From positions 62,001 through 126,000 of the forward strand of contig NC_057012.1 of NCBI RefSeq assembly GCF_000002595.2: DNA of 64,000 nucleotides, given 5' to 3'. Within the stretch, counting starts at the first letter, position 1. Every line of letters starts with the position of its first letter. The position numbers were made by a program, and so were the translations under genes. The notes beneath the pieces were generated by a model, which searched no databases, was not told the DNA's origin, and saw only the letters and a program-made list of their open reading frames with translations. Below are positions 47,046-58,103 of this stretch, one piece after another. This DNA is from Chlamydomonas reinhardtii. Taxonomy: Eukaryota > Chlorophyta > Chlorophyceae > Chlamydomonadales > Chlamydomonadaceae.

Positions 47046-47620
47046 ATGCCATGCAGGTTTCGGCCGTGGAGTAGCCGCTGGAACCCCCTTGTCCTTGGCC
47101 ACAAGTGGCCGAAATCCCAAAAATGTCTTCGTCTGTTCAGGGGGGGGGTTAGGAAACAAAATGCCAGACCCCATGCCCCGAAATCCCCCGGGACCCCCCT
47201 TGAGGGGACGACCGACCCCCACACGGACAAAACCGTGTTGTTTAGGGGTTAAAACCCTACCATTTTATACCAAAGTGGTGTCAATCGACTCGTCTTGACG
47301 AGCACTACTACTCCGTGTCATCAGCGGTTCTGTTCTGAGACTTCGGTCAAGGCGGGATCCTATCCATGGGAATCCTCCCGACCCAGCCCACCCCGTGCTC
47401 AACTGTCTGACACGTGACGAATGGACAATGTGCATCGGCAGCCTTGTCTGACGTAAATTCATGCGCACCAGCGCTTGAGAGCCCAGCCGTGTCAGTGCGC
47501 AGGTGTTCACGCCCGGACGCGCAACTACTTATTTACCCCTTCCGCGCTTTGTTTGTGCTTATTACTTCCATGGGGTAAGAACCTGAGCTTTCTACCCCCC
47601 CCCCCCTGGTCTGTTTGCCG
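47046..47620 (+). repeat. Repeat family R3 (long copy)
   Basis: Contains in order TTTCGGCCGTGGAGTAGCCG, CGACCGACCCCC, ATACCAAAGTGGTGTC, GACCCAGCCCACCCCG, GTGCATCGGCAGCCTTG, GCGCTTGAGAG and CTTTGTTTGTGCTT. The same order is found inverted at about 57340-56722, and pieces occur at 39485, 54697 and 35076. No protein signature. Confidence 0.75.
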
Positions 47621-47689
47621 AAAGACCCCCCAAGATCCCGCGCGTTTTGGCCGAAATTTCCAGTTAAGATTAAACAAGAAAAGGTGGCT

Positions 47690-48250
47690 CTCCCTCGCAA
47701 GGGAAAAGTGGGCTGAGCCCCCGCCACGTCCTCCGTCTGAGGTCGAAGGTTCCGATACTAGCCTCATCTCCCGGACATAGCCGGGGTCGGTTTGTGCAGG
47801 CACCGCCCGCCATATGTGCCCAGTCGCGCTCAGCTATCAAGCACTAGTGCAGCGGGCAGCAGGCCAACCAGACAGCAAGGACAACACCCCTGCCGCTGCA
47901 GCCGACTGCCCGCTACGCCATGCTCGTCAGCACAGGTCGCTAACCAGACAACACCGGCAGGTCTCAACCTGCGCGCCGGCGCCGCTTTGAAGGCGGCGCC
48001 GCGCTGTCCTCCTCCACGTGGCCTTGCCTGCCCCCTCTGCTCCGAACATGCGCGCCGCCACTGCCGCTGAGCCCAGGGCCGCCCGTGCCGCCGCCACCAC
48101 CGGGCCCAACGCTGTGGCCGCTGCTGTTGCCGCCGTTAGGCGCGGTGCCACCGCCGCCGCCACCGCCGTCTCCAGGCCCTGCACTGCCGCCACCGCCGCC
48201 GCCAGGCCCTGCACCGCCACTGCCGCCAGCAGGTCGCAGGGCTGCAGGCC
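47690..48250 (-). mobile_element. Fanzor element 3' remnant (g)
   Basis: On the minus strand a glycine-rich linker (GGGGSAGPGDGGGGGGG) leads into HVRSRGGRQGHVEEDSAAPP and SKRRRRAG with a stop at about 47964. The noncoding flank follows down to a GGCTGAGCCC hairpin near 47710. Same order as remnants (a), (c) and (e). Catalytic exons are absent. Confidence 0.72.
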
Positions 48251-49122
48251 GCGGTTTGTTCCAGTATGGTACTTTTTGCAGACGCAAAGGCAGGCACGGA
48301 CAGGGGCAATCCTGGGGGGCTTCGCCCCCCCTGGATCGCACCCTCAGGGGGCTCAGCCCAAACATTTCTTCTGCCAGAGGCCTTTCCTGGCAAATTTCGT
48401 TCCGAACGAAGGAAGATACGAGCGCTGGTAAAATGAGTAAGTTGCCGGCGTGGTGCGCTGCCCACAACCCCGACCCTCGCATGCGTGCGGCAGTGAACAC
48501 CCGACCACCAGCCGCGCTGCACTGGCCGCCCCGGTCCAACACAACATACCGTGAAACACAGCAACAGTTGAATCAATGCCCCCTCCCCTTATGCACGCAC
48601 TCCACGATGCCTCATCCCCCGGTATGCGTGCGCCACAGCCACCACACCCTCCTAAGGTCGAGCCGGAAGGTGCTCTCAGAAGAAAGTTGCGTCGAGCAGT
48701 TCTTTCCTCATGCGGGAAGCACGCGCCCCTCATTTGGGCTCTTGGTTTCCGCGCCTACTTCGGCCACTTGCACGTCGCCTGGCTGGCGCTTCGCTGGCCG
48801 GCTATGGATTGTGCAAAGTGTCGATGTATCCTCGTCTGGCGTACACCGCGGTGCATGCTTCTGGCGGGATGACTCCCTGCGCCTACTCTCAGTGTTTCTA
48901 CTTGGCATGTTTGCGCTCACCCCTTCCCCCCACCAACCAATCAGTGCAGTCAGCGCGTGGTGGTCACTCATCCGCAAAATGTGTAGCAGCATATCCGCCG
49001 CCGCCGCCAGCGGGCAGCCAACTGCCGCAATGTTCGCATCCAACTACCACTCAGCCTCGCACAACAACAAGCAGCATGCAGCGAAACTTTTCGGACGTGA
49101 GACACACAGTTAGAGCTCGTCA
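48251..49122. other. Hairpin repeat and unassigned sequence
   Basis: 48308-48356 is a copy of the GGCTTCGCCCCCC...GGGGCTCAGCCC hairpin repeat. 48360-48560 looks like a decayed repeat. The remainder to 49122 is probably 3' flank of the minus-strand NTPase-like gene. No coding block recognised. Confidence 0.45.
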
Positions 49123-52100
49123 CTACCGCCACACAGCCGCCAGTTGCTGAATGCCCCAGCGGCGCACCAATCGACCGATGCTGTTCACCGCCGCAGCGGG
49201 GCGCCGTCCCACAGCCGCTGCCGGCATCACCATGGCCGCTGCCGGCCTTTGCGCCGCCGGCGGTTGCCGCCGCCGCGCTGCTGCCCCTGCCGCCGGCCTG
49301 CCGCTGCGGCGGGTGGCGCTGCGGCTTGCGCCAGCCTCCTGCATTGTGGAGCTGCTGGTTGTCTCGCTGGCATGCGCGCCTCCCTTCAGGATGAACAGGC
49401 TAGCGCGCGCGGCGTCGGGCTCCTCTTCACCGGGCGGCCACGACCCGCTGTCCTTGCCCAGCTTGAAGCTGTCAAAGACGTCGGGCGGCACCACGTAGTA
49501 AAGGCGCAGGCCCAGCGCCTTGTCCTGGGCCCGCAGCAGCAGGCCGTCGAACACGCGCGTCAGAGCCTTCGCGCTCACAGCCTTGCCGTCGGTGGTGACG
49601 GTCATCTGGAACAGGTGCAGCGTGTTGCCCACGCGGAGCAGCGAGTCCACGGTTGCGAAGTTAGTCTCCTGCGGCCGGAAGTACACACCCTCGGGGAAGC
49701 CCGCAGCCGAGATCACCGATACATCCTGTGCGTGACAGGCGCGCGGCAAGGTTGTTGGGCTTAAGCACAAGAGTTTGGGTTGCACATGAGAGCTCAAGAC
49801 AGTGCAGCACATGCACAGTAGAGGACGTGGCTCCAATAATGCACATTGACAACCCAGTCGCAGCAGCTCTCTCTCGGCCTCGCTGAGCAGCCATGCGACT
49901 CGAGACCGCCCCACCATAGCCCCCTAGCCCAGCAGCTTGCAAACGCCTGCCATCGCCAACCTACCTTGAAGCTGCGCGTCTCGGAGGTCGGCAGCAGCAG
50001 CTTCTCCTCCGGCCCGGCGCGAAGCAGTGTGTCGCGGTCGATGGGCACGGCCGTGAAAGAACCACCCTGCAAACGGTGCAGGCACAGCACAGTGCAGCAG
50101 GCCGTGCGTTTAGGCATGCAGCGTTCACTTGTACCCCCATCTCCGCCCTCCCTCTTTGCGTACGTGCACCACACACAAGCACTCCATCCAGGTCCGCCCG
50201 CACGCCCGCACCTGTGGCAGCAAGCGGTGTACCAGCTGCTCGTGCAGGCGGCCGCGGAGAGACCCTGACGTGCTGGCCACCAGGGACACCAGCGCGTCGA
50301 AGTCCCTCTCCATCGCCCGCTCCACGAAAGCGCCCGCCACCCACGGGCTCGAGAAGTCCAGGTGCGACAACTTGAAGTTGTTTTCGCCCTTGGTGTTGAT
50401 GTGCAGGACCAGGTGGCTGGCCTCCGGCTCAGTCTGCAGGGCGCCGAGGCCCGAGCGAACCTGCGGTTGGTTGCAGCAGGCATGCACAACACAACACAAC
50501 ACAGGTCGGTACACTCAACCATAAAAAACACTGAAACACAACGCTGCAGATACAGCCTCCACAACTCGAGCGAGCTTGCCCCTATATGAGGAGGCGGCCG
50601 CCTCCACACCCCGAGGCGCCCATGGGCCTACGTAGATAGGCCCACCCCGCCGAAGCCCAAGCCCAAGCCCAAGGCCAAGCCCGCCCAACTCAAGCCCCCA
50701 CCCACCTGAGCGGTATTGCATGCATCCAGGTCAAAGGCCAAAGGCCGCAGCAGGGCGTCCATGTCTTGCGGCGTGTCGAGCTGTGACGGCACGCCCAGCA
50801 CATACCGCGCCACGCCGCCGTAGTACCGGTACAGCCGCGCCGCCAAGCCCTCGGACACGCTGGCGTCGTACACCTTGCTGCGCATTCGGTAGGCAGCAGG
50901 TAGGTGGCGCAGCACGCGAACATTACTCCGGTTGCTACCCCAAGGCGGCTTGCGCCTTGCAGCTGCTGTGCGCGGCCGAATAAGCTTCGTTCCATATGTG
51001 TGACGCAACCCCCCACCCTCACCCCCCGAACACAAACACGAACATCACGCAACCCACAACTCACGCGCGGCACTCCTGCAGCTCCTTCAGCGTCCACAGC
51101 GGCATGTACAGTTCAAGGGCCCCTGACTTCAGCATGTCCTGCAAGATCGAACGAAACACACACTGGTGATTAAGACCATGGTGACGCACAGAATGCATGG
51201 TGAAACAACACGCCATCAGATGGATTGATTGCCCCTAGGCGATTGTGCAAGGCGCGTGCAACCTCTCAAGCCCGATACACGCTGCTCTAGCAACGGTCAT
51301 CAAACATGATTGACCAAGTCCTATCCAGCAGGCTCACACCAAATCAACAACTGAAAGCTTGCTTGCCTTGTAAATTGCGCGGGTCGGCGAAGTGATCAGG
51401 AGGACGCGCGCTTGAACAATGTACCGGGGCTTGACGCCGTCGGAGATGTACCTGAGCGCAGTGAGGGAGGCCAGCGAGCACATGACTAGCATCGGCCAGC
51501 GCGTCATCACTGCGGCACGTGGCATCACAGGCATAGCCGCTTGGGCACAACAAAGGTGGCGTCGCAACCCAAAAGCCCGCCTCACCACGCCTTGCGGTCC
51601 TTCAGCTGGGCCTTGAACGTTCGCCGGGCGCCCGACCAGACCTTTCCAGTTGCGTGGTCGTAGCACCACTGTGCGATGGAGCAAGGCAAGAGAGCAAAGC
51701 AAACAAACAATTATCTGGCGCCCACCGCCCTCGGGGATGTCCATCAATGCCTGGTTCAACTACTACCCCAGCGACCAGGGACAGCGATATGGAAAGCGGT
51801 ATGTGCGCCACTGTTGGCGTGGATAGCATGCGCCCACTCCGCCTGTACATCCTCGACGCACCTGCGTGGAAGGATTATAACCGCAGCGCCGTCACACTAC
51901 TTCCACAGTCGCGGGCACAGAAACCATACGAAGAGGATTAACGATAGCAAGTGGGTGAGATCCTGTAGAGATCCCTTAACTTGGCAACAGTTACGCCGGT
52001 CGACATGACCCATCCCCCATCGCCACCAGCACATGCGCTACAGCAGTGCGTGTACCTCTGGTGTACCCCAGGCCTATACAGTATCTACCGCACCATCTCG

Positions 52101-53008
52101 GTTGGGTCCGACACGTGCTCCCACAGGATGTACGGTGGCGGCTCGGGCAGCGCCAGGAGCCGCGCAAGCAGGTAGTACAGGAAGAAGGACGCGCCGTTGC
52201 CGGGAGTGCCGGTGACTGTTAGACATACAGCGCAAAAGAAACGCAAATCTGGAGGTGTGTTCGTCAGGCGAACGGCTGCATCCCACACCGCATGCAGGAG
52301 ACGCACGGTTCTTTGTACCCCGCAAGGCCCGTTAGTACAGTGCTCGGTGATTCCTTCCACGCCGCCCTCCGCTCAAAAAACTTCAGAGGGCTGCAGCAGC
52401 CCTTTGGCCCCTTACTGGACTGCCCCGTTGTGTCAGCCCGCATTCCGAAGCCCACTCCCCTGCGCATGACCTACTCAACTGATGACCTTTCTGCACCTGG
52501 AGCTCAGCAGCGTCTCAAACAGCGGCGGGTAGCAGCTGCGGATGTAGACGCTGTTGAAGTCAGGGTCCAGCAGGAGACCTGGCGTGGACGACCAGGGAAA
52601 GCTCAGGACCTCGCCAGGCACGGGCAGCTGCTCCTTCAGCGTGCGGAGGTGAGCCATCATGGCAGTTGCGTCCTCATCCGTGAGAGGGCCCGGCCCGCCT
52701 GGCGAGTGGGACGGGTACACTGCTGGGCGCAGGGAGGCAGGCGGGCGGGCTCAGGCTGCAATGACGATCGAGAGTGACAAGTGTTCCACTGCACCATCCA
52801 CAGGATTGATAAGCAGCTCACCAGCATCCTTTTCACCAGCATCCTTGCGTAGGCGCCGCTCCAATACGTTGCGTACTAGGGCGCTTTGTTCCTCGTTGCT
52901 GAGAGATGGGGTCGCCAGCTTCATGACGTTGATGAGGACAGTCTCTAAGGCAGCTTGCGGCAGCGGCGTCGCGCCTGCCTCGCTTGGCAGCGGACTGGAA
53001 GCGTTCAT
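49123..53008 (-). CDS. Crinkler/RHS-family NTPase-like protein
   Basis: Multi-exon minus-strand gene whose blocks, in order, match the RHS (retrotransposon hot spot)/Crinkler NTPase family. They are: N-terminal MNASSPLPSEAG and LPQAALETVLINVMKLA; a YIRSCYPPLFETLL exon; a P-loop exon TGTPGN ... FFLYYLLARLLALP then YILWEHVSDP; RVLLITSPTRAIYK then LELYMPLWTLKELQECRA; RLYRYYGGVARYVLGVPSQL; HLDFSSPWVAGAFVERAM; LVHRLLPQ; and FATVDSLLRVGNTLHLFQMT with LGLRLYYVVPPDVFDSFK. The C-terminal 60 residues are Ala/Arg-rich low complexity. In other eukaryotes the family includes repeat-associated nuclear proteins and secreted effectors; in an alga its role is unknown. The phosphate-binding loop looks atypical for the family, so ATPase activity is doubtful. 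Some exon junctions, especially near 51.2-52.2 kb, are uncertain. Confidence 0.7.
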
Positions 53009-53319
53009 GCTGTGTGTGAATGTAGTCTCTTCGCCGCGGTGGGCCAAAGGTGACGCGTGTTCGCCGTGGAGCGCCAAAGTATTCAATTTGCAATGAAGCT
53101 TACAGTTCTCTAAAATAGTGGCGTCTGCTGGGTAGGCTCCGATGCCGTCCGCATGGCATGCGCGCCTTCGCGGGCAAATGGAGTTCGGGGCAATGGGATC
53201 CAAGGCAACTGAAGCCCCCCCAAAACTCCACAAGCTAGCTATCTCTTACTTGTTTCTTGTGCCTCGCACCTCGCTCCCCACCGCTGTTGCGCTCGCGGTG
53301 GCTAGCGCGATCACCAGCG
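53009..53319. other. 5' flank of the NTPase-like gene
   Basis: Likely promoter side of the minus-strand gene. No repeat recognised before the CA array. Confidence 0.4.
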
Positions 53320-53333
53320 CACGCACACACGCG

Positions 53334-53429
<96 letters not shown>
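53320..53429. repeat. (CG)CA microsatellite
   Basis: CACACGCG-type lead grading into a pure CA array, like the one at 32431-32543. Confidence 0.95.
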
Positions 53430-53430
<1 letters not shown>

Positions 53431-53519
53431 CTCTGGCGCTGGACATGTCGGCGCCATGTTGGTCATCGACTGCCGCGTGGACCTGTGGACAACACGTTGG
53501 GCGCCCTTGCGCCCGCGCT

Positions 53520-53655
53520 ACCAGGGGAGTGTTTCGGGTTTCACCGACGCGGCCATTGCGGCCGCGTGCTTGCCTCGCATCGGGGCCGCCGTGGAGTGGG
53601 GAGCGGGGGGCCAGCCCCCGCCAGCCCACGGCGCCCACCCACCCACCCACCCACC

Positions 53656-53687
<32 letters not shown>

Positions 53688-53845
53688 TGCACATGGGGTT
53701 CCGGCCCCGTGCCTCATCGTGCGCGATCAGCGTCTCCATAACCGCCGCCCGCCACGGACGCCCATGCGGCCTAGCGATATTTGTCTCTTCGTTGCCTCTG
53801 ACTCGCCCCCTTTTTCCGGGCATTCGTATAGTTAGTGGGATGCGT
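53520..53845 (-). repeat. Diverged inverted R1c copy with (CCCA)n and (CA)n
   Basis: 53540-53635 (GACGCGGCCATTGCGGCCGC, GTGGAGTGGGGAGCGGG, CAGCCCACGGCGC) and 53735-53840 match 34365-34455 and 34505-34620, separated by a CCCA run and a CA run at 53636-53690. It stops at the assembly gap. Confidence 0.75.
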
Positions 53846-53945
53846 NNNNNNNNNNNNNNNNNNNNNNNNNNNNNNNNNNNNNNNNNNNNNNNNNNNNNNN
53901 NNNNNNNNNNNNNNNNNNNNNNNNNNNNNNNNNNNNNNNNNNNNN
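53846..53945. other. Assembly gap (100 N)
   Basis: Exactly 100 N, the usual placeholder for a gap of unknown size. It lies between an R1c copy and a LINE 3' UTR, both multi-copy here, so the join may not reflect the true order. Confidence 0.99.
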
Positions 53946-54567
53946 TTAGGAGAAGCGCGTGAGCACTAACATGAGCCACTGAAGCAGTGGCATACGAGAG
54001 GGTCACCGGGGGAGTTTAGTGGGCACGTAAAGGGTTTTTTGTTTACGCCCGTGCGAGCAGGGCCAGTTTTGCGGGATTTTATGCCTGAGAGGGTGTATTG
54101 GATGCTGCAGCACCCCGGGCCTTACGGCCTGGACCGGCCTAGTGGCCAGACGCGTTTGTGGCTGCCCTTAGGCATAGTCTGCCCTGGCGTCGAGAGCTAG
54201 TCAGGTTGCGGTTGAGATCGTGCAGGCTGCGGGGTCGTAGGACTCAGCCCCGCAGCCACTGTGGTCGTGCTATCGCGTGCTGTCGCGTGCTGCGTGTTTT
54301 GTTATGTTTGCTGTTTTTGTTTGCTGCCCGCCTGGTCTTTAAGAGGTAGCTCGCCCGCTGGGTCTGAGGTTGTTACACCGGTAGTAATTCCGCAAGGATT
54401 ACTGGCGCGGTGAAGGGTCGGAGTGCGTTACCCTGTGGACTCCAGAGCTGTTTGCGCTCTGCCGGGGAAACGCCAGGTCACGGCAGCCCTCGATTGAGAG
54501 CCCTGTCGTTGGTTATACCAGATACACGATTCACGCGATCTGGCAGAATAACCGTGGAAACCGTAGT
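53946..54567 (+). mobile_element. LINE fragment F: 3' UTR only
   Basis: Starts mid-element at the gap (TTAGGAGAAGCGCGTGAGCA) and matches 32991-33629 with few differences, ending AACCGTAGT. The coding part, if any, is in the gap. Confidence 0.88.
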
Positions 54568-54589
54568 CACACACACACACACACACATA

Positions 54590-54674
<85 letters not shown>

Positions 54675-54694
54675 ACACACACACACACACACAC
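54568..54694. repeat. (CA)n 3' tail of LINE F
   Basis: CA array with occasional CATA and CAGA variants, starting at the same LINE base as the array after LINE C. Beyond it lies repeat R3. Confidence 0.9.
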
Positions 54695-55020
54695 CAGCCT
54701 TGTTGTATATGAACCAGCGCTTGAGAGATGCGCCACGTCAGTGCGCATGTGTAAGTTGTGGGGACATGTGCCACGCCAGGACGCGAAATAAGCCCTCCCA
54801 CACTTTGTTTGTGCTTTTTATTGCTGCGTAACGTGCATAATGGACCTCGCGGCGCGGCGTTTGACCCCTAGCTCTGATTGTGGGGCGTTCCCCGAAATCC
54901 GCCAGGATGGGCTCCCAAAACCCGGTGGACCCGCAGGGACGACGACAGACCCCCCAACTTAAGCGGCCCAGAACTTCCTCACCAGACCACCCCTGATATA
55001 ACTGGCCGCTCGGCGGGGCC
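54695..55020 (+). repeat. Repeat R3, left arm of an inverted pair
   Basis: CAGCCTTGTTGTATATGAAC through GTTGTGGGGACATGTGCC, CCTCCCACACTTTGTTTGTG and CAAAACCCGGTGGACCCGCA. The reverse complement occupies 56722-57067, so the two face each other across 1.7 kb. Confidence 0.85.
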
Positions 55021-55960
55021 CATGCAGCCGCTCGGCGGGGCCCATGCAGCCTGCTAATCACCGACACGCAGGCCGGGCAGGTCACTCGTGGCGCATCCCG
55101 CCAGCCCGGGGGCCTAGGAGATAACGCTATATCACACACGCAGTATATCACACGCCAGCACGCTCAAGGCACGGTCCGGCCGGCCCAACCAGCATACCAG
55201 GGGAGGGGATCCCTGCTCCAGAACGCCCCCGCTCCGCCAGTGACCGCACCTACTGACGAGCAGACACGTTGCAGCTCCCCGCAAAGGCCCGCAGAAACCC
55301 GAATTTCGCACAATTCGGCGGCCTGCACGACCCGCACCCCTTGCTGCACCCCGCAGAAACCCGCAGCTGGCCCAAAACATGCCGCCCACACACTTCGAAG
55401 GCATACCCGCACACCGTACACAACTTTCACAGACACAGCCCGGCAGCATCGCACACCGAAGTCAGTCAACCCAGCGCTCGTATCTTACGAAGGCAGGGGT
55501 GGCGTCAGTGGCCGAACTCCTTAAAATGGCTTCGTTTGGTTGACGAAACAGGCTGCCGCCGCTTCATTCATCCCCAAAATGTTTCCGGGGGCTCCGCCCC
55601 CGACCCGCACGGTTCGTGTGCGGCGGTGTCGGCGATCTCGGCCATTACAATGAACCCCATGCCCCAGAACAATCTCAGATGTCGACACACGCCCACTCCT
55701 CCCGTGCTTCCCGCCGACCCAACCTCACTCTCCCGCCGTCAACACCCATAGATACAGCCCTCTGAGTCTTCTTAGTTCTTACGCAGGTTTCGGCCGTGGA
55801 GTAGCCGCTGGAACCCCCTGTCCTTCGGCCAAAAATCCAAAAATGTCCGTCAGTATGTAGAGGGCCACAAGGCGCTTGCATTGTTACGCCGCTGTGGGGC
55901 GGCCGGCGCCGGCGCCCCAACCCGCAACAATCTAGCCATTACCGTCACGGACCGCCACGG
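55021..55960. other. Spacer between inverted R3 arms
   Basis: 55009-55049 has a doubled GGCCGCTCGGCGGGGCCCAT-like unit. 55785-55850 recurs at 47053-47130 (GTTTCGGCCGTGGAGTAGCC). The rest shows no coding block. Confidence 0.5.
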
Positions 55961-56340
55961 ACCGCTCACAGGGCGGCAACGGTGCTGTGTTAATGACCAG
56001 CCTCTACAGCTTCACCAAGTGCCGCCGTTCCCAGCGCACTATCTCGCATATCTCCCAGGCGCACCAGGGTCCCCTTGATGGCGCCCTGGATGGATGTATG
56101 TGGCTGCTGGCTGTGGCTGCTGGCAGCAGGTCTTCCCGCCGCACCTCAGAGGCCGTACACTGCACGCTCGTAGTCCTCCCGGGGCATGATGATGGGGCGG
56201 ATGGTGCAGGCGGGGGGCCCGCCAAGTATTTTATTAAGCGCTCTGAGCGCCAGTGGGGCCAGTGCGTGGGCTGTGGCCATCTGCCGGCATAAGGTGGGTG
56301 CGCAGCCAATCCGCCTACCGTAATCCACGTGGATGTCAGG
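55961..56340 (-). mobile_element. LINE fragment E, minus strand, degenerate
   Basis: Minus-strand pieces IIMPREDYERAVYGL, VRREDLLPAATAS and IVRWERRHLVKL match DLHEDYECAVQGLPP, VVRREDLPAAAAAT and EVRWEQRHFETLW of LINE A in order. It covers only this short part of ORF2 and carries frame changes. Confidence 0.7.
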
Positions 56341-56721
56341 TGTGGGCGCAGGGGAGGGCGCCTGGGCGGGCTTTAGTCCCTACGCCCATACGAGATCGCC
56401 AGTGCAGGTGTAATGGTTTAGGCGATGTGGGCGAGAGTGAGGCAAGCGGGACAAGTCGCAATTACCATCATAGCGCAGCTGAATGCGAGGGCATTATCGA
56501 GCAGTATGGAAGCATGGGCATAGTTGCCGAGTTGCTGGAAGGCTGCGTAACGCGCTGTCTGAGGGTTCCGCTAATGCGCTATCCTCACGCTCCGGACGGC
56601 CCAGCCAGCAACACCACACGCACCATGACGCCACGCAGCAGCCAGTGTAAGGTGACTGGCCCAGGGGATGGGGTGGGGGTAGAAAGCTCTGAATCTTACC
56701 CAAAAATTACAGAGCTGTAGA
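56341..56721. other. Unassigned spacer
   Basis: No coding block or recognised repeat except a GGGTAGAAAGCTCTGAATCTT stretch resembling, in reverse complement, the end of the R3 copy near 47580. Confidence 0.4.
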
Positions 56722-57340
56722 AGAGCATTACGCAAGTTCATTTAGTTTTGTCAGGGGTGGTTTGGTGAGGAAGTTTAGGAAGTTCGGGGCCGCAAAAGTT
56801 TGGGGGTCTGTCGTCGTCCCTGCGGGTCCACCGGGTTTTGGGAGCCCATCCTGGCGGATTTCGGGAAGCGCCCCACAATCAGAGCTAGGGGTCAAACGCA
56901 GCGCCGCGAGGTCCATTATGCACGTGATGCAGCAACAAAAGCACAAACAAAGTGTGGGAGGGCTAATCTGCGCGTCCTGGCGTGGCACATGTCCCCACAA
57001 CTTACACATGCGCACTGACGTGGCGCATCTCTCAAGCGCTGCTTCGAGTTCATATACAACAAGGCTGCCGATGTACTTTGTCCATACATCACATGGCAGA
57101 GGGCTGAACGCGGGGTGGGCTGGGTTGAGGAGGTTTCCAAGGATGGAATGCGTGTGACTGATGTCTCAGAACAGGACCGCCGATGGCACAGCATGATAGC
57201 GCTGGTCTAGAGTAGTCGACTGGCACAACTTTGGTACTCAATGGAGGTTTGTATAACCTTAACCGAGAGGTTGTGTCCTTGGGGGGTCGGTCGTTCCCTG
57301 ACGGGGGGTCCCGGGGGATGGAGTCAGGCACTTTGATTCC
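56722..57340 (-). repeat. Repeat R3, right arm and extension
   Basis: 56722-57067 is the inverted partner of 54695-55020. 57068-57340 continues into the R3 part seen at 47140-47460 (GACCCAGCCCACCCCG, GTTCTGTTCTGAGAC region). The longest R3 copies are this one and 47046-47620, in opposite orientation. Confidence 0.8.
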
Positions 57341-57716
57341 TGCCGCCCCTCCCCCCGTGTGCGTCAAGCACTTCGTTTCTTACCGTCCCCCCGTGCGCGC
57401 CTGTGACCAGCGCCCGGCGACGGTAGCCAAGGATTAACCGTGCCGGCGCTTATCTACTAGACACACAGAGACTCTGTTGTTGGCTCCCCATCACGGCTTT
57501 TGGATCCGCGTCACCCTCCTGGTCTTCTCTGACTCGTTGCTCTCCCTCCCCCGTCCTCTGCCAATTGTTTGCCATTTGTTGGGTATGGGAACTAGCTGCG
57601 CCCTACGGGACTTTGCCAACCTGCCTTACCACTGTCCCATCACACACCCGTCCTCCGCCCGCCGAATGAACTACCATGTTCTCAGTCTGCCCTGAAGCGA
57701 GGTGCCCGCGTCTGTG
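57341..57716. repeat. R2 copy near the ADP/ATP carrier 3' end
   Basis: 57540-57660 matches repeat R2 (CCAATTGTTTGCCAT, CTGCGCCCTACGGGACTT, CACTGTCCCATCACACACCC). The rest is unassigned. Confidence 0.65.
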
Positions 57717-57721
57717 TTACA
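57717..57721 (-). terminator. TGTAA polyadenylation signal, ADP/ATP carrier
   Basis: TGTAA on the minus strand about 385 bases beyond the stop codon at 58104. Confidence 0.45.
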
Positions 57722-58103
57722 GAACGTCCGAAACATCCGGTCCATGCTCCGCCTCATCCGCATTCGGCTTTCATATGCCAATCTTCCGATGGTTCCGTAA
57801 TCAATCTACCCTAAACCCGGAATGCACCAACCACAGACCCATGCTATGGGTGTCTTTGGGAGGTTGATAGCATTCATCGAGTGCACGTTATCGCTACCAT
57901 CACCACATGCCACACACGCACACAAGCCTCCGTTGTCACTGCTGGTCCGCAGCCATGTCAGTGTCCACGGTTCCACGGTAATTAACACTCACTCGCACTG
58001 CATATGGTAAAGAATTAGGAGAGCAAACCCAGGTTGCGAAGCTGTTGTACCCCTCATCCGACCGCCGCCTCTTAGCAATAGCTCCAGGCATGCAATGGCC
58101 GCT

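Noticed and set aside
48085-49113. 342-codon plus-strand proline-rich open frame
   Set aside because: Spans a Fanzor tail in antisense, a hairpin repeat and unrelated sequence; low complexity, no conserved block.
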